Assembly (NCBI GenBank): GCA_035576205.1
Contig: DATLWR010000046.1
Coordinates: forward strand, 1-9,765
Origin: DATLWR01 sp035576205
GTDB taxonomy: Bacteria > Pseudomonadota > Zetaproteobacteria > Mariprofundales > Mariprofundaceae
DNA length: 9,765 bases
Reading direction: 5' to 3'
How positions within the stretch are numbered: the stretch's first letter is position 1; each line of letters opens with the position of its first letter. The translations under genes were made by a program, and so were the position numbers. The notes under the pieces were generated by a model, which worked only from the letters and a program-made list of their open reading frames with translations, was not told the origin of the DNA and did not search any database. Below are positions 1-5,712 of this stretch, one piece after another.

Positions 1-1
1 C

Positions 2-94
2 ACCAGACCCTATGTCCACTATGTGATTTGCGCCTATGACGTGACGCTGGAAATCATCTCCAATACGGAGCCGGTTATTCGAAAAGTGGAATAG
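2..94 (+). CDS. 3' end of an unrecognised protein gene (partial)
   Basis: An open frame enters from the left edge and ends at TAG (92-94). The visible 30 residues begin TRPYVHYVICAYDV and end EPVIRKVE. They alternate hydrophobic and charged residues as a beta-rich domain end might. I do not recognise a family from this short tail, and the start lies outside the window. The frame is supported only by being open from the edge and by sitting in a sensible convergent arrangement with the next gene. It could also be a chance open stretch of 30 codons. Confidence 0.4.
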   Translation, partial: TRPYVHYVICAYDVTLEIISNTEPVIRKVE

Positions 95-119
95 GTCGAT
101 GGGTCAAATCAATCGAGTT

Positions 120-151
120 GAATGTCCGCTTTTGGCCGGAATAGGTCACTC
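120..151. repeat. Imperfect 32-bp palindrome between convergent genes
   Basis: Two 14-nt arms (120-133 and 138-151) flank a GGCC centre. Eight arm positions pair by Watson-Crick, two by G-T, and four mismatch. A simpler reading is GGCCG (134-138) pairing with CGGCC (151-155) across a 12-nt loop, followed by TTT. It lies between a plus-strand stop at 94 and a minus-strand stop at 157, where a shared terminator would be expected. The T-tract is too short for a confident terminator call. The right arm contains GGAATAGGTC, which also occurs at 88-97. Confidence 0.35.
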
Positions 152-156
152 GGCCT

Positions 157-570
157 TTAGGCTCTAAGCTCCTCGCCATATCGTTCGAGGAAATGATGAA
201 TGCCAACATTGGCGAAACAGTCGACATCCCAATCCTGGTCGCTGGCTATATGGCGGTAGGCATCTTTTAGCACATAGGTTGCGGCGAGCAGGGGAGTTCC
301 TTCCGACAGCCGCACCTCGACCACTTCGCGGGTATAATATTCACCCTCGAATTCATCCAGCACGGCAAAGTCTTGCGGCGTGACGTTCAGATACAGCAGA
401 CCGTCGACCGTCATTTTGACATCACTCTTGAAAACAACCGGATAGGAATCGTCGTTCACGCACTTTCGTGCGTAGCCCGAGAGGCTGGCAGGCAGGGTTG
501 CATATTGACCGACAGCCAGCTTTTGCCAGACGTCATCGAACATCAGCGAACCGTAGGTGAAGAGATGCAT
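157..570 (-). CDS. Gamma-glutamylcyclotransferase family (AIG2-like) protein
   Basis: This is a 137-aa protein of the gamma-glutamylcyclotransferase/AIG2 fold. Members of the family release 5-oxoproline from gamma-glutamyl amines or peptides, and others have unknown substrates. The sequence shows the substrate-loop motif YGSLM at residues 6-10 and the LDEFEG motif at 71-76, with E75 in the position of the family's catalytic glutamate, followed by the usual YYTREVVEV strand. It is cytosolic: no signal peptide or membrane segment is visible. The start is the ATG at 570 because the family begins almost directly with the YGSL strand. The frame stays open upstream to 633, but that part overlaps the preceding gene and does not look like the family. 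Only 7 bp separate it from the stop of the cyclic-nucleotide-binding gene, so the two are probably cotranscribed. Family is confident; the exact substrate cannot be told. Confidence 0.85.
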   Translation of the reverse strand: MHLFTYGSLMFDDVWQKLAVGQYATLPASLSGYARKCVNDDSYPVVFKSDVKMTVDGLLYLNVTPQDFAVLDEFEGEYYTREVVEVRLSEGTPLLAATYVLKDAYRHIASDQDWDVDCFANVGIHHFLERYGEELRA

Positions 571-577
571 GCGCCCG

Positions 578-1645
578 TTACCCCGCTTTCTGGCTGATAT
601 GGACCATGGTGCCGGCCAGGCGGTTGGCGGCATATTCGATCAGACGATTACGGATGATCGGGTTGGCGGCCATGACGTCGCGGAAGGTCTCGGCGGGAAT
701 CTGCAGGATGACCGATTCGTTGACGGTGATCATATCGGCCGGCAGCGACTCCTCACGCAAGGCCGCCGTATCGCCGATGGTGTCGCCCGGCTTGACGGGA
801 TCGAGCAGGTGGCTGTTGCCGAAACGGTCCTCGGCGACGATGCGGATCAGGCCGGAAACCATGATACCCATCCAGGGCAGCTTCTTTTTCGAGCGGGAAA
901 CCACGGCAAAAGCGGGGTAGTGCATGGTTTCTGCGTGTCTGGCCAGTGTCGCCTTGGCATCATCGGGGAGCATGGCCAGCAGCGTGTTGCTGTTGATGGC
1001 GGTCAGGCGCTGGCGCAACTCGTTTTCACGGCGCAGGGCATCGCCGACCTCGGGAAAGTTCAGCAGGCATCGCAGCACACGCTTGTGAGAGAGTTTCATG
1101 ACAGTAGCCCTGGAGTTGGCCACGACATCGGAACTGCGCGCGCCGCCCTCGAGAAAGGCCATTTCGCCGACGATGTCGCCCTCCTTAAGGATGTGAACCA
1201 ACGATGGCATTTTGTTCTTGCGGTAGCGCACCAGCACAGCCAGTTCGCCATCCAGCACAAGGTACATGTCGTCATCCGTATTTCCCTGCCTGATCAGTGC
1301 TTCGCCCTCGGCAAGGTACAAGCGCTTGCCACCGCTCATCAGCTGGCGCAGAGCCTCGGGCTGGATGACGGTCGCAAACGGGCTCAGGGCGGCATCCGTT
1401 TCGGCTTCGTTGCTGCAGATGCTTTCCCGGAGGTTTTTCAGGGAGAGGGCGGCGGCTGCCTTGCCCTGTTTCTCGTACAGCTTTTCAAGCGTGCGCATCC
1501 TGTCGGCGGCTTCGGATTCCTCGCCCAGCTGCAGCAGGATTTCGGCCAGGCGCTGGAGATATTTCGGCTCGGTCGGATAGAGATCGACCATCTGGCGATA
1601 CTGCGTCAGCTTGTGCCGCAACTCTTCGATTCGAGTTTCGTCCAT
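578..1645 (-). CDS. Protein with two cyclic-nucleotide-binding domains and a TPR-like N-terminus
   Basis: This is a 355-aa soluble protein. Residues 1-80 are helical and TPR-like (a pattern around YPTEPKYLQRLAEILLQLGE and the following helices). A first cyclic-nucleotide-binding domain spans about 90-205. Its phosphate-binding cassette reads GEMAFLEGGARSSDVVA, keeping G160-E161 and R170-S171, the residues that in this superfamily contact the ribose and phosphate of cAMP or cGMP. A second domain spans about 220-345 with a degenerate cassette (GDTIGDTAAL at 287-296) that lacks the arginine, so it may not bind ligand. There is no C-terminal helix-turn-helix, so it is not a CRP/FNR transcription factor, and no enzymatic domain is visible. 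It may be a sensor or adaptor. The ATG at 1645 has a good Shine-Dalgarno AGGGAG (1652-1657 on the complement) 6 nt upstream. Domain call is confident; role is unknown. Confidence 0.85.
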   Translation of the reverse strand: MDETRIEELRHKLTQYRQMVDLYPTEPKYLQRLAEILLQLGEESEAADRMRTLEKLYEKQGKAAAALSLKNLRESICSNEAETDAALSPFATVIQPEALRQLMSGGKRLYLAEGEALIRQGNTDDDMYLVLDGELAVLVRYRKNKMPSLVHILKEGDIVGEMAFLEGGARSSDVVANSRATVMKLSHKRVLRCLLNFPEVGDALRRENELRQRLTAINSNTLLAMLPDDAKATLARHAETMHYPAFAVVSRSKKKLPWMGIMVSGLIRIVAEDRFGNSHLLDPVKPGDTIGDTAALREESLPADMITVNESVILQIPAETFRDVMAANPIIRNRLIEYAANRLAGTMVHISQKAG

Positions 1646-1684
1646 CAGCCACTCCCTGCAAGAAGCAATGAGATATTTCTTGGC

Positions 1685-1713
1685 AGAATAGGTGGTTACA
1701 ATTCTTTCTTCAA
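1685..1713 (-). promoter_or_regulatory. Sigma70-like promoter candidate for the cyclic-nucleotide-binding gene
   Basis: On the minus strand TTGAAG (1708-1713) and TATTCT (1685-1690) are separated by exactly 17 bp. They lie in an AT-rich 90-bp gap between the xth stop and the ATG at 1645. Each hexamer matches consensus at four of six positions. A start about 7 nt downstream of the -10 would give a leader of some 30 nt. It suggests that the last two genes of the minus-strand block can be expressed separately from rnd and xth. Confidence 0.5.
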
Positions 1714-1735
1714 GTTATTGTTTTACTTCTCGGCA

Positions 1736-2527
1736 TTACAGCACGATATCGAAATCGGCGATAACCGCCGTATGGTCGGAGAAGCGTTGTGCCCGATCGA
1801 GCATGGCGACGGACTTCGCCCTGGCGGCCACGCCTTTCGTGCAGACGTGGTAATCGATGCGCCAGCCGACATCCTTGTCGCGTGCGGCACCGCGATTCGA
1901 CCACCACGAATAGGCCCCTGTTTCGGGATAGAGATGCCGGAACACGTCCACGAAGCCGGCCTCAAGCCAGCGGGAAAACCAGGCGCGCTCCTCGGGCAGG
2001 AATCCGGAGTTCTTCTGGTTGCCGCGCCAGTTCTTCAGATCGATGCGCTCATGGGCGATGTTGATGTCGCCGCATACGATCAGTTCGCGGCCCTCGTCCC
2101 GCAGTCGACGGGCAAGTGGCAGGAAACGCTCCAGGAAGGTCATCTTGGCAGCCTGCCGTTCCTCCGAACTGGTGCCGGATGGGAAATAGGCGCTGATTAC
2201 GGAGAGCTGGCCGAAATCGGCCATCACGAAGCGCCCCTCGGCATCCATGTCCGCCCAGTCGGTGACCGGATCGATACTGCCAAGGCCGGCATGCACGGCA
2301 TCTGGCTGCCGGCGGGAATAGAGCGCGACACCCGAGTAGCCCGGCCTGTCGGCGAAATGGAAGAAGTGATGATAGCCCGCAGGCTTCGCCGGCCCGGCCA
2401 CCTGATGATGATGCGCTTTCAGCTCCTGGATACAGAGGATGTCGGCATCCTGTGCGGCGAACCAGTCGAAGAAGCCCTTGTCGGCGGCCGAACGGATACC
2501 GTTGGCATTGAAGGTGATGACGCGCAT
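1736..2527 (-). CDS. xth: Exodeoxyribonuclease III (AP endonuclease)
   Basis: This 263-aa protein is a full-length exonuclease III of the Xth/APE1 endonuclease-exonuclease-phosphatase family. The family cleaves DNA 5' to abasic sites and removes 3' blocking groups in base-excision repair, and degrades duplex DNA 3' to 5'. All catalytic positions are visible: N7 in TFNANG, E35 in IQELKA, Y114 in SAYFPSG, D154 and N156 in GDINIAH, D225 in WRIDYH, and D251-H252 in SDHTAV. The start is the ATG at 2527, because the family begins with the strand MRVITFNANG. The frame is open upstream to 2596, but that lies in the preceding gene. It follows the 209-aa gene by 4 bp with only a weak Shine-Dalgarno, so translation is probably coupled. 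No hairpin terminator follows it, so read-through into the next gene is possible. Paralogues such as ExoA cannot be separated with certainty. Confidence 0.93.
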   Translation of the reverse strand: MRVITFNANGIRSAADKGFFDWFAAQDADILCIQELKAHHHQVAGPAKPAGYHHFFHFADRPGYSGVALYSRRQPDAVHAGLGSIDPVTDWADMDAEGRFVMADFGQLSVISAYFPSGTSSEERQAAKMTFLERFLPLARRLRDEGRELIVCGDINIAHERIDLKNWRGNQKNSGFLPEERAWFSRWLEAGFVDVFRHLYPETGAYSWWSNRGAARDKDVGWRIDYHVCTKGVAARAKSVAMLDRAQRFSDHTAVIADFDIVL

Positions 2528-2531
2528 CCGC

Positions 2532-3161
2532 TTACTCGTGCTGCCAGTTGCGGATGGCGTCGAGGTAAGCCGCTTCCTCCTTGAGCTTTTCGACATCGGG
2601 AACGAATACCGCCATCTTCGAGGTGTTCAGATGCTCCAGCCAGCCGCCGAGGAACTGCCGCCACAGCTCACCGGTCAGTTTGTCGTCGTCGGCTGCCTTG
2701 GGGCCGACGAACTCGGCGCTGGAGGCGATTTCGCCGCGCACGGCGATGTCGAGGTTGCCGATGATCCTGTGATGCAGGGTGTCGAGCGCCCGGAAATGAC
2801 CGGCGACATCGAGATACATCAACCATGGCGTGCCAGGCTGCATGTCGCGGATGGTGGCGAGCATCTGGTCGCGGTCGGGTACGGGCGCGGCGGAAAGGCG
2901 GTGCAGCACGGCGTGCGCGAAGATGCCGCGCGCCAGGAAATCGAACATTCCAGGCTTCTCCTTGCGTACCAGTCCACCGCTCTTGTCTTTCGCAAGCCGG
3001 CGGCCGGCCCAGTCGGCAGCGCTCTTTTTATCAGCGATACGCGCATCGCCCGCTTGCAGCGATTCGGCATAGGTGCAGGGGCGCCAGCTGCCGTCTTCGA
3101 GCAGTCGCCAGGCCCGGTCGCCGGCAGCCGAGAGGGCGTCGATGGAGAAGCAGAGATTCAC
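2532..3161 (-). CDS. Unrecognised 209-aa protein between two nuclease genes
   Basis: I do not recognise this family. The protein has 209 residues, begins MNLCFSIDAL, and appears soluble, with no signal peptide or membrane segment. The first 60 residues have a compact aromatic stretch (RAWRLLEDGSWRPCTYAE) and then a lysine/arginine-rich stretch (about 54-70). Residues 72-90 and 110-135 look like hydrophobic helices, and the C-terminus (165-207) has tryptophans in WRQFLGGWLEHL and a charged helix. The start is GTG at 3161, whose GTGA overlaps the TGA of rnd by 4 bp. It ends 4 bp before xth. The overlaps show cotranscription and probable translational coupling with RNase D and exonuclease III, so a role near nucleic-acid metabolism is a fair guess but only from context. 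A perfect inverted repeat sits just before the start codon. Confidence 0.8.
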   Translation of the reverse strand: MNLCFSIDALSAAGDRAWRLLEDGSWRPCTYAESLQAGDARIADKKSAADWAGRRLAKDKSGGLVRKEKPGMFDFLARGIFAHAVLHRLSAAPVPDRDQMLATIRDMQPGTPWLMYLDVAGHFRALDTLHHRIIGNLDIAVRGEIASSAEFVGPKAADDDKLTGELWRQFLGGWLEHLNTSKMAVFVPDVEKLKEEAAYLDAIRNWQHE

Positions 3162-4342
3162 TGTTGCTGCCAGGCAGCAATGGCTGGCAGGCCCGTCTTC
3201 ACGTCCATGTGCAGGCAGATTTCGCCCTTGAGCAGGCGCAACAGATCATGACCGACCAGTTCGTAGCGCCAACCGTGCAGGATGGCGAGCTTCGGCGGTT
3301 CGCCCTTGCAGCGATGCCCCCAGCTCGCCAGTTCGGCCAGATCCGACTGGCTGGCGAGGATATTGGCGGCGATCTCCTGCTCGACTGCCTTTAGCTCCAC
3401 CAGAGAGTCGAGAAGCTCCTGGCGGATATCTGTGCCCGGATGATGCAGGGCACGTGCCTTCAGCTTCGGCCATGAATCGGCCGGCGATTCGACACCCTTC
3501 TTCCAGCAGGCGATCAACTCGTCGCCGAAGCGCTTGACCGTGCCGCCGCTCATGCCGCGAATGCGTTCCAGCCCCTCGAGGGTGACCTTCTCCTTGCGGG
3601 CGATCTCGACGAGGATTTCGTCGCTGAGCATGCGGCGGCGGGGCAGATTGCGCTCCTGTGCCGCCTTTTCCCGCCAGGCTGCGAGCTCGCGCAGGGCGGC
3701 CAACTGCTTGCCCTTCAGCTTGTTGCCGCCCTTCACGCGCCAGAACACCTCGTCGAGATTGTCGGCGTAGGTCGCCTCGCTGGTGAGCGTTTCCTGCTCC
3801 TCGTCCAGCCAGGCAAGGCGGCTGCGCGCCTCCAGGCGCTCCTTCAGATACTTGTAGATCGGCATCAGGTAGATGACGTCGTCGGCGGCATATTCGAGCT
3901 GCTTGGCAGTCAGAGGCCGGGCCAGCCAGTCGCTGAACGATTCCTGCTTGGCCAGTGTTTTCTTGAGGATGCGCTGCACCAGGTTGCCGAAACCGATCTG
4001 CTGCCCCATGCCGAGCAGGGCTGCGGCGACCTGCGTATCGAACAGGGGCAGCGGCAGTTTGCCGGCCGCCGCATAGATGATCTCGATATCCTGCCGGCCG
4101 GCGTGGAACACCTTCAAAATCGCCGGATCGCAGATCACCGCCCACAAGGGTGACAGATCGAGGTTGACCGGATCGATGACCCAGCACTGCTTGCCACCGT
4201 AGACCTGCATCAGGGCGAATTCGGGGTAGTAGGTCTTCTCGCGGTGGAATTCGGTATCCACGCAAAGTACCGAACAGGTACGCATGGTTTCACATGCTTC
4301 GGCAAGCTGATCAGGGGTATCGATGTAGGTGTATCCGGACAT
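3158..4342 (-). CDS. rnd: Ribonuclease D
   Basis: This 394-aa protein is a full-length RNase D, a 3'-to-5' exoribonuclease of the DEDDy group that trims tRNA precursors and other small RNAs. The exonuclease domain covers about residues 1-175 with D29 and E31 in VDTEFHRE, D85 in HAGRQDIEI, and the motif Y151-AAD-D155 that marks the DEDDy subgroup. An HRDC domain follows at about 211-290 and a second HRDC-like helical region runs to the C-terminus. The ATG at 4342 fits the family's start (a short strand, IDTPDQL, leading to the first motif), but I see no clear Shine-Dalgarno before it and no convincing promoter hexamers in the 212-bp gap. It heads the minus-strand block and shares a TGA/GTGA overlap with the 209-aa gene. 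The identification is secure. Confidence 0.94.
   Translation of the reverse strand: MSGYTYIDTPDQLAEACETMRTCSVLCVDTEFHREKTYYPEFALMQVYGGKQCWVIDPVNLDLSPLWAVICDPAILKVFHAGRQDIEIIYAAAGKLPLPLFDTQVAAALLGMGQQIGFGNLVQRILKKTLAKQESFSDWLARPLTAKQLEYAADDVIYLMPIYKYLKERLEARSRLAWLDEEQETLTSEATYADNLDEVFWRVKGGNKLKGKQLAALRELAAWREKAAQERNLPRRRMLSDEILVEIARKEKVTLEGLERIRGMSGGTVKRFGDELIACWKKGVESPADSWPKLKARALHHPGTDIRQELLDSLVELKAVEQEIAANILASQSDLAELASWGHRCKGEPPKLAILHGWRYELVGHDLLRLLKGEICLHMDVKTGLPAIAAWQQQ
3164..3180 (-). repeat. Perfect inverted repeat at the end of rnd, next to a GTG start
   Basis: TTGCTGCC (3164-3171) and GGCAGCAA (3173-3180) are perfect complements around one base. In minus-strand mRNA this can form a stem of six or seven pairs with a loop of five or three. 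It ends two bases before the GTG (3161) of the 209-aa gene and covers where its ribosome-binding site should be. It also encodes the last residues of RNase D, so codon usage alone may have produced it. Confidence 0.55.
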
Positions 4343-4452
4343 GTCCGCACGATAGGGAAGAGCGGTTCAAATATCCATGTTTTTGGGTTAATTCGGGAGG
4401 CGTCGATCGCGGCGCCCGTATCAATGGGAAAGTGGTTTTTTCTTCCTGCACA

Positions 4453-4481
4453 TTGAGGAACGGTCATGGACGGGCTATCTT
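4453..4481 (+). promoter_or_regulatory. Sigma70-like promoter candidate for the serC block
   Basis: TTGAGG (4453-4458) and TATCTT (4476-4481) are spaced by exactly 17 bp. They lie about 75 bp before the serC start, in the 212-bp divergent gap. Each hexamer matches consensus at four of six positions. A start near 4488 would leave a leader of about 65 nt that contains the short leader ORF. No operator can be named. The rest of the gap (4343-4452) holds nothing I can identify, including no convincing rnd promoter. Confidence 0.5.
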
Positions 4482-4501
4482 CCCCGCCGTTGATGAAAAC
4501 C

Positions 4502-4547
4502 GGAGGGAGACAGCTCGAATGTCCCCGAAATTTGTCCCGTAAAAGGA
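4502..4547 (+). promoter_or_regulatory. serC leader: possible seven-codon ORF and hairpin
   Basis: A strong Shine-Dalgarno-like run GGAGGGAG (4502-4509) stands 9 nt before an ATG at 4519 that reads MSPKFVP and stops at TAA (4540-4542). The stop touches the AAGGA (4543-4547) that serves serC at 4555. The bases GGGAGACA (4505-4512) can pair with TGTCCCC (4520-4526), seven pairs with one bulged A, hiding the leader start. A second TGTCC (4533-4537) could compete. It may be a coupled leader peptide, a structured leader, or chance. Confidence 0.3.
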
Positions 4548-4554
4548 TGTAAGC

Positions 4555-5637
4555 ATGGCAAGAAAGTATAATTTCAGTGCAGGCCCGGCCATGTTGCCGA
4601 CCGCCGTGATCGAGCGTGCGCAGCAGGAAATGCTGGACTGGAACGGCTCGGGCATGTCCGTGATGGAGATGAGCCATCGCGGCAAGGAGTACATGTCCAT
4701 TGCGGAAAAGGCGGAGAAAGACCTGCGCGAAGTGATGGCGATTCCCGACAACTACAAGGTGCTCTTCCTGCAGGGCGGTGCCTCATCCCAGTTTGCCATG
4801 ATTCCGCTGAACCTGCTGGGCGACAAGGAGAGTGCCGATTACATCAACACCGGCATGTGGTCGAAGAAGGCGATCTCGGAGGCCAAACGCTACGGCAAGG
4901 TCAATATCGCTGCCGACATGGCCGAAACCAATTACACGACCGTGCCGACGCAGGCTGAGCTGAAGCTCGATCCCAACGCAGCCTACGTGCACTACACGCC
5001 GAACGAGACCATCGGCGGTGTCGAGTTCGACTATATTCCGGAGACTCATGGCGTGCCGCTGGTGGCAGACATGTCTTCCACCATCCTGTCGCGTCCGATC
5101 GACGTGTCGAAGTTCGGCCTGATTTATGCCGGTGCGCAGAAGAATATCGGCCCGGCCGGTCTCACCATCGTGATCATCCGTGACGATCTGCTGGGCAAGG
5201 CCTCAAGCCTCGCGCCGACCATGTTCAACTACGCCATCCATGCCGAGAACGATTCGATGTACAACACGCCTGCGACCTACAGCTGGTATGTGGCGGGCCT
5301 GGTCTTCGAGTGGCTCAAGGAACAGGGCGGCCTTGAGGGCATGGCCAAGGTCAACAAGCGCAAGGCCGACAAACTCTATGCCGCGATCGACGCCAGCGAT
5401 TTCTACGGTAGCCCCGTGGCCAGGAATGCCCGTTCCTGGATGAACGTGCCGTTCACGCTGGCCAACGCCGATCTGGATGCGGACTTCCTCAAGGGTGCTT
5501 CGCAACGCGGTCTGGTAACCCTGAAGGGCCACCGTTCCGTCGGCGGCATGCGCGCCAGCATCTACAATGCGATGCCGGAAGAGGGTGTCGATGCGCTGGT
5601 CGCCTGGATGCAGGAGTTCGAACGCAGCCAGGGATAA
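4555..5637 (+). CDS. serC: Phosphoserine aminotransferase
   Basis: SerC is a PLP-dependent class-V aminotransferase. It converts 3-phosphohydroxypyruvate and glutamate to phosphoserine, the second step of serine synthesis, and in many bacteria also acts in the DXP-dependent route to pyridoxal phosphate. The 360-aa length is the normal family size. Visible markers are the N-terminal YNFSAGPAMLP, the HRG motif at 41-43, GGASSQF at 74-80, W102, the PNET segment at 149-152, D172, and the PLP lysine K196 in AGAQKNIGPAG. The sequence is of the E. coli-like type. The ATG at 4555 has AAGGA 7 nt upstream. It is the first gene of the plus-strand block, 75 bp before serA, which supplies its substrate. 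No terminator was seen in that gap. serB and pdx genes are not in this window. Confidence 0.96.
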   Translation: MARKYNFSAGPAMLPTAVIERAQQEMLDWNGSGMSVMEMSHRGKEYMSIAEKAEKDLREVMAIPDNYKVLFLQGGASSQFAMIPLNLLGDKESADYINTGMWSKKAISEAKRYGKVNIAADMAETNYTTVPTQAELKLDPNAAYVHYTPNETIGGVEFDYIPETHGVPLVADMSSTILSRPIDVSKFGLIYAGAQKNIGPAGLTIVIIRDDLLGKASSLAPTMFNYAIHAENDSMYNTPATYSWYVAGLVFEWLKEQGGLEGMAKVNKRKADKLYAAIDASDFYGSPVARNARSWMNVPFTLANADLDADFLKGASQRGLVTLKGHRSVGGMRASIYNAMPEEGVDALVAWMQEFERSQG

Positions 5638-5695
5638 CAGATTCCGGAAATCGTTTTCCCAGGCACGTCAGGAATAGCAGGGTGAATGCGGAACG

Positions 5696-5706
5696 AAAGG
5701 GGGGAG
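5696..5706 (+). promoter_or_regulatory. Ribosome-binding site that sets the serA start
   Basis: A purine-rich run with GGAG at 5703-5706 lies 6 nt before the ATG at 5713. This favours 5713 over the in-frame ATG at 5686, which has only a weaker AGCAGGG upstream and would add nine residues not expected in the family. Confidence 0.75.
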
Positions 5707-5712
5707 TGTCTG

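Noticed and set aside
571..633. Upstream start for the cyclotransferase-family gene
   Set aside because: The extra residues overlap the preceding gene and precede the YGSL strand where the family usually begins.
557..2584. A 675-codon plus-strand open frame opposite the cyclic-nucleotide-binding and xth genes
   Set aside because: Its translation shows no family features, and it lies antisense to two genes with clear catalytic or binding motifs and crosses their intergenic gap. Long antisense frames are common in GC-rich genes.
2528..2596. Upstream start for xth
   Set aside because: It would overlap the 209-aa gene by over 60 bp, and exonuclease III normally starts at the strand beginning MRVITFNANG.
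3246..4265. A 339-codon minus-strand frame inside rnd
   Set aside because: It is a frame-shifted shadow of rnd, rich in Arg, Gly and Pro, while the rnd frame carries all RNase D motifs.
4343..4452. Promoter for rnd on the minus strand
   Set aside because: TATCGT and similar boxes occur, but none has a credible -35 at 16-18 bp.
4294..4542. An 82-codon plus-strand frame running into the serC leader
   Set aside because: Most of it overlaps the start of rnd and the promoter region and shows no protein-like features. Only its last seven codons have a plausible start with a Shine-Dalgarno.
5642..5660. Short hairpins (TTCCGGAA and GGAAA/TTTCC) after serC as a terminator
   Set aside because: Stems are only four to five pairs with no following T-tract, so transcription probably continues into serA.
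5686..5712. Upstream ATG for serA adding nine residues
   Set aside because: The ATG at 5713 has the stronger, better-spaced Shine-Dalgarno and gives the normal N-terminus.
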